From assembly GCA_017620655.1 (NCBI GenBank), contig JAGAUT010000083.1, positions 1 to 32,450 on the forward strand: a stretch of DNA of 32,450 nt. Direction: 5' to 3'. Positions 16,308 through 25,032 of the stretch are shown in pieces. This DNA comes from Clostridia bacterium. GTDB taxonomy: Bacteria > Bacillota > Clostridia > Oscillospirales > CAG-382. A model generated the notes under the pieces. The model worked only from the letters and a program-made list of their open reading frames with translations. It was not told the DNA's origin and ran no database searches. Positions within the stretch are counted from its first letter, which is position 1. Every line of letters begins with the position of its first letter. The translations under genes and the position numbers were made by a program.

Positions 16308-16930
16308 TACTTACTACCTCCTTTTTTGTTTTTTGAAAGAGCCAGTATGTAGTTAACCGCTGCTATGAGACAGCCGAGAGTCAGGAAAGCACCTGCGGGA
16401 AGCGCAAAGAAAAGAATAGGCTTAAATCCCGGGATTGTATATCCGAGAACAGAGCCTGAGCCCAGAACTTCTCTGATAAGCCCGAGGATGCCGAGTGCAA
16501 ATGTAAAGCCGACTCCCATAAACAAACCGTCAATCATAGAAACAACCGGACCGTTCTTTGACGCAAATGCCTCAGCTCTTGCAAGAATGATACAGTTTAC
16601 AACAATGAGCGGAATAAAAAGTCCGAGTGACTTATCAAGACTTGGAAGGAAAGCCTTGATAAGAAGCTCAACCGCTGTTACAAAGCCTGAAATAATAACA
16701 ATGTATGCGGCGATTCTTACCTGCTTTGGAATAAACTTTCTCAGAAGTGAGATAAGAAGGTTTGACAGAACAAGTACTGCTGTTGCTGAAAGTCCCATAC
16801 CGATACCGTTTACAACGGTAGTTGAAACAGCAAGCGTAGGACATGTTCCGAGAAGCTGAACAAGAATTGGGTTCTGATCAAACAGACTGCTGAAAAAGTG
16901 TTTTTTTACAGAGAATTTGTTCTCGCTCAC
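16307..16930 (-). CDS. rnfE: Rnf complex subunit RnfE
   Basis: This is a 207-residue, six-TM subunit homologous to RnfA. It has NPILVQLLGTCPTLAVS and the second-half LFIPLIVVNCIILARAEAFA, placing one Cys in each half-repeat for the shared intramembrane Fe-S cluster. The start is GTG, overlapping the rnfG stop by four bases, with GGAGGTG seven bases upstream. The C-terminal tail is basic (SKNKKGGSK). Together with RnfA it forms the ion-translocating core of the complex. Confidence 0.95.
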   Translation of the reverse strand: MSENKFSVKKHFFSSLFDQNPILVQLLGTCPTLAVSTTVVNGIGMGLSATAVLVLSNLLISLLRKFIPKQVRIAAYIVIISGFVTAVELLIKAFLPSLDKSLGLFIPLIVVNCIILARAEAFASKNGPVVSMIDGLFMGVGFTFALGILGLIREVLGSGSVLGYTIPGFKPILFFALPAGAFLTLGCLIAAVNYILALSKNKKGGSK

Positions 16931-17562
16931 GTGCTTTCACCTCCGATGTAATGAATGTATTCTGATACTTCATAAAGAGAAGCTGATACAGCATCAATAA
17001 CGGGTTTTGATGTTTTTGTAGCACCGGAAATAATGTCAACTTCGCTTTTTACCTGTGTATAGCCGAGGCTTTTGAATTTATTTAAGAAAGAAGGCTCTTT
17101 TGCTTTTGTGCCGATACCGCTTGTCTCAGACATTGAAACAATTTCAACGCCTTTAACTGTACAGTCAGGGTTGACGGCTACAAGCATTTTAATATAATCC
17201 TTGAACCCCATAGGCTGAACTGAAACGCAGTAGCCGTGAATTTTAGAATCAGCATCTTTCAGAATATATAGTGCTTTAACGTCTTTTGAAGAAAAGTTGA
17301 AATTTTCCTGAGAACAAGTCAGAACCACTTTATCGTTCTCTGTTATTACAAAGCTGTCATCCGATACGGTAAAGCTATTATTATAGTCATTATAATAAAT
17401 ACCTGTAAGAGCTTCGGCGGTGTTTAACTTTTCATTGTATTTGATTTTATCCTTAGTAATGAAATTCACAGAAGCAACAATTGTAGCAACTATTGAACAA
17501 ATAACAAGAAGCTTTAATGCGATAGATGCTATTTCTTTGAAATTTGAGTTTTTCTCATTCAT
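16927..17562 (-). CDS. rnfG: Rnf complex subunit RnfG (covalent FMN)
   Basis: This is a 211-residue subunit with one N-terminal TM (about 12-34) and an extracytoplasmic FMN-binding domain. The flavinylation motif SGAT lies at 179-182, so FMN would be attached through a phosphoester to Thr182. The preceding GIGTKAKEPSFLNKF stretch is typical of the domain. Its start overlaps the rnfD stop by four bases. Attachment of FMN needs an ApbE-type transferase, and no apbE gene is present in this window, so it must lie elsewhere in the genome. Confidence 0.95.
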   Translation of the reverse strand: MNEKNSNFKEIASIALKLLVICSIVATIVASVNFITKDKIKYNEKLNTAEALTGIYYNDYNNSFTVSDDSFVITENDKVVLTCSQENFNFSSKDVKALYILKDADSKIHGYCVSVQPMGFKDYIKMLVAVNPDCTVKGVEIVSMSETSGIGTKAKEPSFLNKFKSLGYTQVKSEVDIISGATKTSKPVIDAVSASLYEVSEYIHYIGGEST

Positions 17563-18560
17563 TTTTTAGCACCTCCGAAAGCCTTTGGCTTTGTTGCCTT
17601 GTCAAGGTACCACACAAATAGATTCATAATAAGAATCGCAAAGGAGACACCTTCAGGGTAACCGCCGAAATATCTGATGAATACTGTAATTAAACCGCAG
17701 CCAACACCGTAAATTATCCTGCCGACACTTGTTGCAGGGCTTGTAACATAGTCTGTTGCCATAAAGAAAGCACCAAGCATAAGTCCGCCGGAGAACAACT
17801 GAAGAAGCATGAAGCTTACGCCACCGGCATTACCAAGAGGAAGTACAAGGGTTATCAAAGCAACTGTTGCAATATATGTAACGGGAATGTGCCACGTAAT
17901 CACTTTTCTTATCATTAGATAAATTCCCGTCAGTATCAAAATTGTAGCTGATACTTCACCGATGGTTCCAGGAATGTTTCCAATAAGTGTTGAAGTAATA
18001 TCCGCATCAGGAATAATACCGTTTTTCAGATCAACAAGCGGTGTTGCTCCTGCAGTAATATCACTCGCAGCTTTTGAAACGTTTACAGCAAATGGACTTA
18101 AATATTTGCCGGGTTCAGTAAAAGCGGTTAGCTCAGTGGGATATGCAACAAAGAGGAATACTCTTGCTGCCAAAGCGGGATTGATGATATTCTTGCCAAT
18201 GCCACCATAAAGCTGTTTTACAATAACAATTGCAAAGAATGAACCGATTATCGGAATCCACAGAGGAGTCGAGACGGGCAGGGAATATGCGAGAAGGATG
18301 CCGGTTACAACCGCAGAAAGATCGGAAATAGTGTTGCTTTTTTTCATAAGTTTTCTGTATAGATACTCAAAAGCAACACATGAGACAACGCTTATCGCCG
18401 TTATAGTTAAAGCTCTAAAACCAAAAACATAGATTGCCCATACAAGTGCAGGCATAAGAGCAATTACTACATCAGCCATAATGTTTCTTGTCTTGATGGG
18501 GCTCTTAATATGAGGCGACGCCGTCATGGTCAGAAACTTATTTTCAGTATTGGAATTCAT
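17559..18560 (-). CDS. rnfD: Rnf complex subunit RnfD (covalent FMN)
   Basis: This is a 333-residue multi-spanning membrane subunit related to NqrB. The motif ITAGATPL contains Thr173, the expected covalent FMN site. INPALAARVFLFVAYP in the middle and MATDYVTSPATSVGRIIYG near the C-terminus are conserved family stretches. The start overlaps the rnfC stop by one base (TGATG). The N-terminal cytoplasmic segment FLTMTASPHIKSPIKTRNIM is characteristic of the family. Confidence 0.95.
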   Translation of the reverse strand: MNSNTENKFLTMTASPHIKSPIKTRNIMADVVIALMPALVWAIYVFGFRALTITAISVVSCVAFEYLYRKLMKKSNTISDLSAVVTGILLAYSLPVSTPLWIPIIGSFFAIVIVKQLYGGIGKNIINPALAARVFLFVAYPTELTAFTEPGKYLSPFAVNVSKAASDITAGATPLVDLKNGIIPDADITSTLIGNIPGTIGEVSATILILTGIYLMIRKVITWHIPVTYIATVALITLVLPLGNAGGVSFMLLQLFSGGLMLGAFFMATDYVTSPATSVGRIIYGVGCGLITVFIRYFGGYPEGVSFAILIMNLFVWYLDKATKPKAFGGAKK

Positions 18561-19918
18561 CAGGACTTCGCCTCACTTTCTTTGGCTTTTTGAGCAGCCT
18601 TTCTCTTTTCAGCAAGTATTGCGCCTTTTGTTGTCCTTATGTACTGAACAATCGGAACATTGCCGGGACATATATATGTGCATGAACCGCATTCAACACA
18701 GGAAAGAATACCGAACTCCTCAGCGAGTACTTTATCATCCTTCTTTGAAAATGCAGCCAAATAATTCGGCATTAAGTGCATAGGACAAACACCAACACAT
18801 CTGCCGCAATGAATGCAGTCACCTTCGTCGTTGCTCTGAGTTTTGTCTGAAAGGAACAGAAACGCAGATGTATTTTTCATAACAACGGCGTTCATATCCC
18901 ATTGTGCCTGACCCATCATCGGGCCGCCGCTGACAATTTTTGAAAGGTTGTCTGTCGAGCCGCCGCAATAATCGAGAATGTCTGAGATTCTTGTGCCAAC
19001 GGGTGCTCTTAGATTTTTAGGTGTATTTACAGCATCGCCGTCAACAGTAAGAACCGTGCTTATAAGCGGCATGCCTTCGTATATGGCATTGTAAACCGAT
19101 ACACAGGTTTCGGCGTTGAAAATAACACAGCCGACATCGGCAGGAAGCTTGCCAGCGGGAAGCTCAACACCTTTTATTACATACATGAGCTGACGCTCGT
19201 CACCCTGAGGGTATTTTGTTTTGAGAACCTGAACGGAAATATTCTCGTATTCGGCTGTATTTTTTGTCATGACCTCCACAGCATCCATCTTGTTGTTTTC
19301 GATGGCGATTGTCATGTGTTCTGTGTAGGTCGCGTGCATAAGAATCCTTGCACCGCCGATAATCTTTTCGGGTTCTTCAAGCATAAGTCTGTGATTTTCT
19401 GTGATGTAAGGCTCACATTCCGCACAGTTGATAATAATTTCCGAAGCTTTTCCGATTGCCGACTGAATCTTTGCATATGTCGGGAAAGCCGCACCGCCCT
19501 GACCGCAGATACCGGCACGTCTTACAAGCTCGACAATCTCCTCAGATGTTGCAGTAAAGATGTCGCCGTCAAACGTCTTTATGTTATCATCCGGAGTATC
19601 TGTATAATCGTTTTCAATTACAATGTGTGCAGTCTTACCGTAGCCCGTATAGGAGTTACGCATTTCGATATCGGCTACAGTACCCGATATTGAGGCATGA
19701 ATCGGGCAGGAGAGACCTGTTTCAAAATTACCTATAAGCTGACCCTTTTTAACATAGTCTCCTTTTGCTACAAGAGGCTGCGCAGGCGCACCGATATGCT
19801 GTTGCATGGGGATAGCAACCTTCGCAGGTGAGGGGAAGTTTTCAATCGGACAATTCCGCGTATTTTTGTTGTCATTTACGTGCAGTCCGCCCTTGAATGT
19901 TTTAAGCAAACGTGTCAT
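18560..19918 (-). CDS. rnfC: Rnf complex subunit RnfC (NADH/flavin and Fe-S subunit)
   Basis: This is a 452-residue peripheral subunit. The N-terminus TFKGGLHVNDNK and the barrel-sandwich stretch QPLVAKGDYVKKGQLIG are typical. RRAGICGQGGAAFPTYAK resembles the glycine-rich flavin/NADH-binding loop of NuoF-like proteins. Two 4Fe-4S motifs lie at C368, C371, C374, C378 and at C407, C410, C413, C417, followed by a basic Ala/Lys tail. It is the first gene of the operon. The ATG at 19918 lies only one or two bases after AAAGGA, too close for a normal ribosome site. The in-frame TTG at 19909 has good spacing and would give MLKTFKGG, so it may be the true start. Confidence 0.95.
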   Translation of the reverse strand: MTRLLKTFKGGLHVNDNKNTRNCPIENFPSPAKVAIPMQQHIGAPAQPLVAKGDYVKKGQLIGNFETGLSCPIHASISGTVADIEMRNSYTGYGKTAHIVIENDYTDTPDDNIKTFDGDIFTATSEEIVELVRRAGICGQGGAAFPTYAKIQSAIGKASEIIINCAECEPYITENHRLMLEEPEKIIGGARILMHATYTEHMTIAIENNKMDAVEVMTKNTAEYENISVQVLKTKYPQGDERQLMYVIKGVELPAGKLPADVGCVIFNAETCVSVYNAIYEGMPLISTVLTVDGDAVNTPKNLRAPVGTRISDILDYCGGSTDNLSKIVSGGPMMGQAQWDMNAVVMKNTSAFLFLSDKTQSNDEGDCIHCGRCVGVCPMHLMPNYLAAFSKKDDKVLAEEFGILSCVECGSCTYICPGNVPIVQYIRTTKGAILAEKRKAAQKAKESEAKS

Positions 19919-19968
19919 TCCTTTCGTTAAAGATTTGACAATATATTGATTTTCTGTAAAATTAATTT

Positions 19969-19997
19969 ATTATAGCATTAATCACAGAACTTTTCAA
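19969..19997 (-). promoter_or_regulatory. Sigma-A promoter of the rnf operon
   Basis: On the minus strand TTGAAA (19997-19992) and a perfect TATAAT (19974-19969) have a 17-base spacer. Transcription would start near 19962, giving a leader of about 45-55 bases. No obvious operator is visible, which fits constitutive or globally controlled expression. Confidence 0.75.
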
Positions 19998-20059
19998 GGG
20001 ATTTTGTCATTTTTTTACTGAAAAACTTGTAATTTATAGTTTAAATTTACGAATAGCTG

Positions 20060-20088
20060 TTGAAATGTGTAAAATAATGTGCTATATT
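20060..20088 (+). promoter_or_regulatory. Sigma-A promoter of the deacylase gene
   Basis: TTGAAA (20060-20065) and TATATT (20083-20088) are 17 bases apart. The predicted transcript begins near 20095, about 28 bases before the TTG start. The rnf promoter faces the other way 63 bases to the left. Confidence 0.6.
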
Positions 20089-20122
20089 ATTAGAAAATTA
20101 TTAATGAAATCGGTGATGAAAT

Positions 20123-20653
20123 TTGGAAAACAGAACGATATATAGTACCCGCCCCGATGAAAAGAGAAGCGCGGAAGAAGAGGCTGTGTACGATGTACTC
20201 GAACAGCTTGAAATAGAGTATAAGCGAATGGACTGGCTGCCCGAAGATGAGGGCAGTGAAAACGTGTATGAGTATCTGGGTATAATGAGACTTAAAAACC
20301 TTCTTCTTTGTAACGCTCAGAAGACAAAATTCTATCTTCTCGTAATGCCTGCAAGTGTACCTTTTAAATCAAATGTTTTGTCAAAACAGCTCGGCACGCC
20401 TCGTTTTTCCTTTGCACCCGAAGAAAACCTCAAAGAGCTTCTTCATGTAAAACCGGGCTCTGCAAGCATACTCGGACTTCATAACGATAAAGACAGGGTT
20501 GTAAACCTCTGTATTGACGAAAGAGTTCTTGAACAGGAATACTACGGATGCCATCCGTGCGTAAATACAACAAGTCTGAAGATTAAGACGGATGATATTC
20601 TTAATAAGTTCCTTGCACATACAGGACATTTTTATACAATTGTTCGTATGTAA
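20123..20653 (+). CDS. YbaK/ProX-type aminoacyl-tRNA deacylase
   Basis: This is a 176-residue single-domain protein of the YbaK/aminoacyl-tRNA editing family, most like the free-standing ProX/PrdX group that clears Ala from mischarged tRNA-Pro. Family features include KNLLLCNAQKTKFYLLVMP, LGTPRFSFAPEENLKELL, VKPGSASILGL and GCHPCVNTTSLKI near the C-terminus. The start is TTG at 20123, preceded by GGTGAT; the ATG at 20116 is in another frame and stops after nine codons. Its stop lies one base from the stop of the converging HAD gene. The exact tRNA substrate is inferred from the family. Confidence 0.88.
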   Translation: MENRTIYSTRPDEKRSAEEEAVYDVLEQLEIEYKRMDWLPEDEGSENVYEYLGIMRLKNLLLCNAQKTKFYLLVMPASVPFKSNVLSKQLGTPRFSFAPEENLKELLHVKPGSASILGLHNDKDRVVNLCIDERVLEQEYYGCHPCVNTTSLKIKTDDILNKFLAHTGHFYTIVRM

Positions 20654-20654
20654 A

Positions 20655-21305
20655 TTATTTGAGAAGTTCAGCTTTCAGTTCTTCAACCGTATCGACAACT
20701 ATCGTTGCACCTGCTTCTTCAAGCTCTTGTCTTGAGCCGTAGCCAAAGGTGACGCCGATGGTATCAATTGAGAACTTTGAAGCACCTTCAACGTCGTGGT
20801 GTCTGTCACCAACCATAATTATTGAGTCGGGATTGTATTGACCGATATTTTCAAGGGCGAAGGCTATAACCTCGTCCTTTTTTGTTCGAGTATTTGACAT
20901 AAGCGCACCTGCGACAAAGTCAAAATATTTGTACAGACCGAAATGCTTCAGAATAATAAGTGCAAACTTTTCGGGCTTTGATGTTGCAAGAACAATTTTT
21001 TTGCCTGCATCCTTCAAAGCAGTCAGCATTTCTTCAATACCGTCATATACCTTGTTTTCGTATATGCCGACAGTTGCGTAATACTCCCTGTATTTTGCGA
21101 CGTATTCTTCGCCCTTTTCTCTGTCAACGCTGCAAAACTCCATAAAATGTTCACGCAGAGGCGGACCGATAAATTCCTCAAGCTGTTTACGGCTCTCGTA
21201 TTTGTTTCCGAAGTAGTCGAGTGCGTGTGCAACTCCTCCTGTTATGCCGATTGCAGGGTCGGTAAGAGTTCCGTCAAGATCAAATAGAATTGTTTCGTAT
21301 TTCAT
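20655..21305 (-). CDS. HAD-superfamily phosphatase (phosphoglycolate phosphatase-like)
   Basis: This is a 216-residue protein with HAD motif I FDLDGTLTD (Asp9 nucleophile, Asp11), a helical cap with FIGPPLREHF, motif II ATSKPEKFA with the catalytic Lys region, and motif IV GDRHHDVEGA. The C-terminal YGSRQELEEAGA is typical of the Gph/PpaX-like subgroup. The start at 21305 is chosen because AAGGAAG lies seven bases upstream; the frame extends 11 codons further without a better site. It could dephosphorylate phosphoglycolate, a nucleotide or pyrophosphate; the substrate is not readable. It stands alone, converging on the deacylase gene. Confidence 0.88.
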   Translation of the reverse strand: MKYETILFDLDGTLTDPAIGITGGVAHALDYFGNKYESRKQLEEFIGPPLREHFMEFCSVDREKGEEYVAKYREYYATVGIYENKVYDGIEEMLTALKDAGKKIVLATSKPEKFALIILKHFGLYKYFDFVAGALMSNTRTKKDEVIAFALENIGQYNPDSIIMVGDRHHDVEGASKFSIDTIGVTFGYGSRQELEEAGATIVVDTVEELKAELLK

Positions 21306-21394
21306 AATTACACTTCCTTTTTCTTGATTATATATCATTTATATTATAATTGTCTTAATTGAATGTAAAATTAACGATTTATTTACTCAACTTA

Positions 21395-21423
21395 TTGACA
21401 AAAATGCCAAACAAACATATAAT
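21395..21423 (+). promoter_or_regulatory. Consensus sigma-A promoter of the hydrolase-murF-ddl operon
   Basis: TTGACA (21395-21400) and TATAAT (21418-21423) both match consensus and have a 17-base spacer. Transcription would start near 21430, which leaves room for the TGAGG site at 21447-21451 and argues for the TTG start at 21460. Confidence 0.85.
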
Positions 21424-21459
21424 TATACTATATATTGTAAAATGTGTGAGGTCTGTGCA

Positions 21460-22233
21460 TTGTTATTGGAGTATAAAGGCGATAAACTTGATGTCAATTT
21501 AATAGATGAAGGACAGGGTGAAGCTATAGTTCTTCTTCACGGCTGGGGAGCAAGAGCGGATTTGTACAGAACCGTAATTAATCCTCTTTTGTCAGATTAC
21601 AGGGTCGTTGCACCGGATTTACCCGGCTTCGGAAAGACAAGCGAACCCTCATTTGCTTATTCTATTGAGGACTATGCAGGCTTTGTTGCCGCATTGCTTA
21701 AAGAACTCGGTATCTCCAAAGTACACCTTATAGGTCACTCGCATGGAGGCAGAACGGCTTTAGAGCTTGCGACAGGCGATTACGGCTTTGATATAGAAAA
21801 AATGGTGCTTCTTGACTCTGCAGGTATTCCTGTTAAAAAGAAGCTTTCCAAAAGAATCAGAATAAGAACATATAAAATGCTTAAAGGTATTGTTACGTTT
21901 GCTCCCGTAAAGAAGGCTTTTCCGAGCGCTCTTGATAGACTCAAGAAGAAATTCGGTTCTGCCGACTATGCCGCAGCATCCGATATAATGCGTCAGAGTA
22001 TGGTTAAGGTTTTGCCTTGTGACTATACCGATAAGCTTTCGCTCATTAAAAATTCAACGCTTTTGATTTGGGGCGAAAACGATAACGATACACCCATTTC
22101 CTGTGCCAAAGTTCTTGAAAAGGGTATTCGTGACTGTGGTCTTGTTACAATTCCCAAGGCTGGCCACTTTTCCTTTGTCGAAGCGCCGGCACTAACTTCA
22201 AATGTACTTAAATCATTCTTTAACATAAAATAA
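21460..22233 (+). CDS. Alpha/beta-hydrolase fold protein
   Basis: This is a 257-residue protein from the TTG at 21460. An upstream in-frame ATG at 21442 would lie only about 12 bases after the transcript start and has no ribosome site. It has oxyanion motif HGWG, nucleophile elbow GHSHGG with Ser94, acid Asp208 in GENDNDTP and catalytic His236 in AGHFSF, so the full triad is present. There is no signal peptide, so it acts in the cytoplasm. It precedes murF by 11 bases and shares the operon with murF and ddl. Similar hydrolases occur in ester, lactone or haloalkane hydrolysis. A role linked to cell-wall precursors is suggested only by context. Confidence 0.85.
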   Translation: MLLEYKGDKLDVNLIDEGQGEAIVLLHGWGARADLYRTVINPLLSDYRVVAPDLPGFGKTSEPSFAYSIEDYAGFVAALLKELGISKVHLIGHSHGGRTALELATGDYGFDIEKMVLLDSAGIPVKKKLSKRIRIRTYKMLKGIVTFAPVKKAFPSALDRLKKKFGSADYAAASDIMRQSMVKVLPCDYTDKLSLIKNSTLLIWGENDNDTPISCAKVLEKGIRDCGLVTIPKAGHFSFVEAPALTSNVLKSFFNIK

Positions 22234-22244
22234 CGGAGATTAGT

Positions 22245-23780
22245 ATGACAACGACAATTCTCTACCACATAACTGCGGCTGCCGCTTTTGCCTTTGCCGC
22301 AATATACTTTGTCCATATGTTCCAGCTCAACGGCTACCATAGAGACGGACACATGAGATGGCACAACGATATACTTGGTGCAATTTCTGCAAAAATGACG
22401 TTTGCTTTTGTTGCATTTGTCCTTATGATTTTTGCAAATGATATAACAAAACCGATTGCATCTGTACTTAATGTGCTGACAGTTGTGATGTTTCTGCCGG
22501 GACCCGCTAAAAAGCCGCTTGTTTATACGGCAAGAATCAAACGACTTTTAGCTGCAATAATAATTTTGTATTCGGCTCTGGTTGTGATAACAAGCCTTGT
22601 TCCTTACTGTCACTTTGTTTCTGCACTCGGTCTTGTGCTTGTGAATTTTGTAGTTCTTCTTTCGGATATTATAAATTCTCCCGTTGAAAAGGCAATAAAG
22701 AACGGTTTTATTAAGGATGCAAAGAAAATACTTGAAAGACGTAAGAATCTGACTATAATCGGCATAACAGGAAGCTACGGCAAAACAAGCTGTAAGTATT
22801 TCTTAACAAAGCTTCTGTCAGCAAAGTATAATGTTCTTATGACTCCTGCAAGCTATAATACACCAATGGGTGTTGTTAAGACTGTCAGGGAACACCTTAA
22901 AAATTCACACGAGATTTTTATTTGTGAGATGGGTGCAAAAAACATCGGCGATATCAAGGAACTTTGCGACATTGTTCACCCTCATATTGGACTTATTTCG
23001 TCGATAGGTCCTCAGCATCTTGAAAGCTTTAAGACTATCGAAAACGTAGTTAATACAAAGTTTGAGCTATATGATACAATTTCCGACGGCGGTAAGGTTT
23101 ATCTTAACTATGATAACGAGCTGATTAGAAGCGCAAAGTCAGGTAAAGATATCGTTTCATTCGGCTGTGAATATGAAAACGCTTCTTGCCTTGCATCGAA
23201 TATCACACTTTCCGAAAAGGGAACAGATTTTGATGTTACATATAACGGTGTGACTACACATTTTTCAACAAAGCTTCTTGGCACTCACAATGTTCAGAAT
23301 CTTGCAGGCTGTATTGCAATTGCAGTTGATATGGGCGTTGAACTTTCCGACCTTATACTTGCGGTAAAACGACTTGAAAGCGTGCCCCACAGACTTCAGA
23401 TGATAGACGGCGGAAATTTTACGATTATCGACGATGCCTTTAATGCAAACCCCTCAGGTACAAAGGCTGCACTCGAAGTTCTCGGCTCTTTTGACGGCAC
23501 AAAAATCATTGTAACTCCCGGCATGATTGAACTAGGTGAAAAGCAGGCAGAATTAAATAGAGAGTTTGGCATTAACTGTACAAAGGTTTGCGACTACATT
23601 TTCCTTGTCGGCGGAAGAATTGCCGATGATGTTTATGAAGGTGCAAATTCAACCTGTTTTGACAAAGAAAAGCTCCTTCGCTTTGATAAGGTTGAAGAAG
23701 CGGTTGAATATGCAAGAATGTTGCAATCGGATAAAAAGAAGTTTGTGCTTCTTGAAAATGACCTTCCCGATAACTATTAA
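22245..23780 (+). CDS. murF: MurF-type ligase with N-terminal membrane domain
   Basis: This is a 511-residue Mur ligase. Residues 1-142 contain about five hydrophobic spans (near 5-25, 50-66, 72-85, 101-120, 123-142), absent from classical MurF. The ATP-binding loop GITGSYGKTS is at 173-182, followed by TPASYNTPMGVVKTVREHL, EMGAKNIGDI, IGLISSIGPQHLE and the C-terminal domain motif IIDDAFNANPSG. MurF joins D-Ala-D-Ala to UDP-MurNAc-tripeptide. Here the enzyme would sit at the inner membrane face. GGAG precedes the ATG, and ddl, which makes its dipeptide substrate, follows after 26 bases. A MurT-like role is unlikely given the ddl partner and the MurF-type motifs. Confidence 0.88.
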   Translation: MTTTILYHITAAAAFAFAAIYFVHMFQLNGYHRDGHMRWHNDILGAISAKMTFAFVAFVLMIFANDITKPIASVLNVLTVVMFLPGPAKKPLVYTARIKRLLAAIIILYSALVVITSLVPYCHFVSALGLVLVNFVVLLSDIINSPVEKAIKNGFIKDAKKILERRKNLTIIGITGSYGKTSCKYFLTKLLSAKYNVLMTPASYNTPMGVVKTVREHLKNSHEIFICEMGAKNIGDIKELCDIVHPHIGLISSIGPQHLESFKTIENVVNTKFELYDTISDGGKVYLNYDNELIRSAKSGKDIVSFGCEYENASCLASNITLSEKGTDFDVTYNGVTTHFSTKLLGTHNVQNLAGCIAIAVDMGVELSDLILAVKRLESVPHRLQMIDGGNFTIIDDAFNANPSGTKAALEVLGSFDGTKIIVTPGMIELGEKQAELNREFGINCTKVCDYIFLVGGRIADDVYEGANSTCFDKEKLLRFDKVEEAVEYARMLQSDKKKFVLLENDLPDNY

Positions 23781-23806
23781 ATCCTATTTTGAAAAGAGGA
23801 ATACAT

Positions 23807-25024
23807 ATGTCAGACAAGATTAAGGTCGGCGTATTTTTCGGCGGTAAGAGCGTTGAACACGAGGTTTCTGTAATCTCGGGACTTCAGGCTGTTTACGCCT
23901 TTGACAGCGAAAAGTATGAGCCTGTACCCGTTTACATAACAAAGAATGGCGAAATGTACGCAGGCGGTAACGTCGGCGAAATCGAAGCCTATAAGGATAT
24001 AAAAAAATTGCTTGAAACAGCCGTTAGAGTTAATCTCATCAAAGACGGAAACAACTTCAGCCTTATCAGATATCCTGCTAAAAAGTTCGGCAACAATGTC
24101 ATTGACACAATCGAAGTTGCACTTCCTGTTGTTCACGGCACAAACGTCGAAGACGGTACACTTCAGGGCTATCTTCATGCACTCGGTATTCCGTATGCAG
24201 GCTGTGATGTATTTTCAAGTGCTGTCTGCATGGATAAGGAAGCAAGTAAGCTTATTATGAAGGCTAAAGGTATACCCGTACTTGACTGCGTGACCGTAAA
24301 TTCAAAGCAGTATTCCGTTGACGGCGATGCTGTACTCAACCTTATTGAACAAAAAACAAAATATCCCGTAATCGTAAAGCCTGTAAATCTCGGCTCAAGT
24401 GTCGGTATCAAAAAGGCAAAGAGCAGGGAAGATCTGGACAAGGCACTTGACTATGCCTTTGGCTTTGCTAATGTCGTTCTTATTGAAAATGCCGTTGAAA
24501 ACTTAAAGGAAATCAACTGTTCTGTTCTCGGTGATATCTACGATGCCGAAACATCTGTCTGTGAAGAGCCCGTCGGCGGTGATGAAATCCTTAGCTATTC
24601 CGATAAGTATCTTTCGGGCGGCAGTAAGGATTCAAAGCTCGGCGCAAAGGTCGGTGGAAGTAAGGGCTCAAGCGGCATGGCTGATCTTAAGAGAAAACTC
24701 CCTGCTGAAATTTCAAAGGAGCTTGAAGAAAAGGTACGCCACTTCGCAAAGGCGGCGTTCCAGGGACTTGGATGCTCGGGCGTTACAAGAGTAGATTTTC
24801 TTTATAACACAGTAACAGAGGAACTCTATGTAAACGAACTTAACACAATTCCCGGATCGCTGTCATTCTATCTTTGGGAGGCTACAGGCAAGAGCTTCAG
24901 CACACTTCTCGACGACCTTGTAAAGCTTGCATTCAAGAGAGAACGCGAACAGGGCGAGCTTAACTTCTCCTTTGATACAAATATTCTTCAGGGGATTACT
25001 TTATCCCGTGGTGGTAAAGCATAA
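23807..25024 (+). CDS. ddl: D-alanine--D-alanine ligase
   Basis: This is a 405-residue ATP-grasp ligase, longer than the usual 300-360. The N-terminus GVFFGGKSVEHEVSVIS carries catalytic Glu17. Later come VVHGTNVEDGTLQG, KYPVIVKPVNLGSSVG (ATP and Ser), a lid with SYSDKY whose Tyr fits the D-Ala rather than D-lactate type, and RVDFLY with NELNTIPGSLSF for metal and phosphate. A Gly/Ser/Lys-rich insertion of about 30 residues (SGGSKDSKLGAKVGGSKGSS) interrupts the lid just after that Tyr. The start is ATG 23807, with AGAGGA six bases upstream. It makes the dipeptide used by the upstream MurF and ends the operon. Confidence 0.92.
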   Translation: MSDKIKVGVFFGGKSVEHEVSVISGLQAVYAFDSEKYEPVPVYITKNGEMYAGGNVGEIEAYKDIKKLLETAVRVNLIKDGNNFSLIRYPAKKFGNNVIDTIEVALPVVHGTNVEDGTLQGYLHALGIPYAGCDVFSSAVCMDKEASKLIMKAKGIPVLDCVTVNSKQYSVDGDAVLNLIEQKTKYPVIVKPVNLGSSVGIKKAKSREDLDKALDYAFGFANVVLIENAVENLKEINCSVLGDIYDAETSVCEEPVGGDEILSYSDKYLSGGSKDSKLGAKVGGSKGSSGMADLKRKLPAEISKELEEKVRHFAKAAFQGLGCSGVTRVDFLYNTVTEELYVNELNTIPGSLSFYLWEATGKSFSTLLDDLVKLAFKREREQGELNFSFDTNILQGITLSRGGKA

Positions 25025-25032
25025 ACATTCGA

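Noticed and set aside
20116..20145. Nine-codon leader peptide overlapping the deacylase start
   Set aside because: Its ATG is only a base or two from GGTG, so translation is doubtful, and there is no attenuator hairpin behind it.
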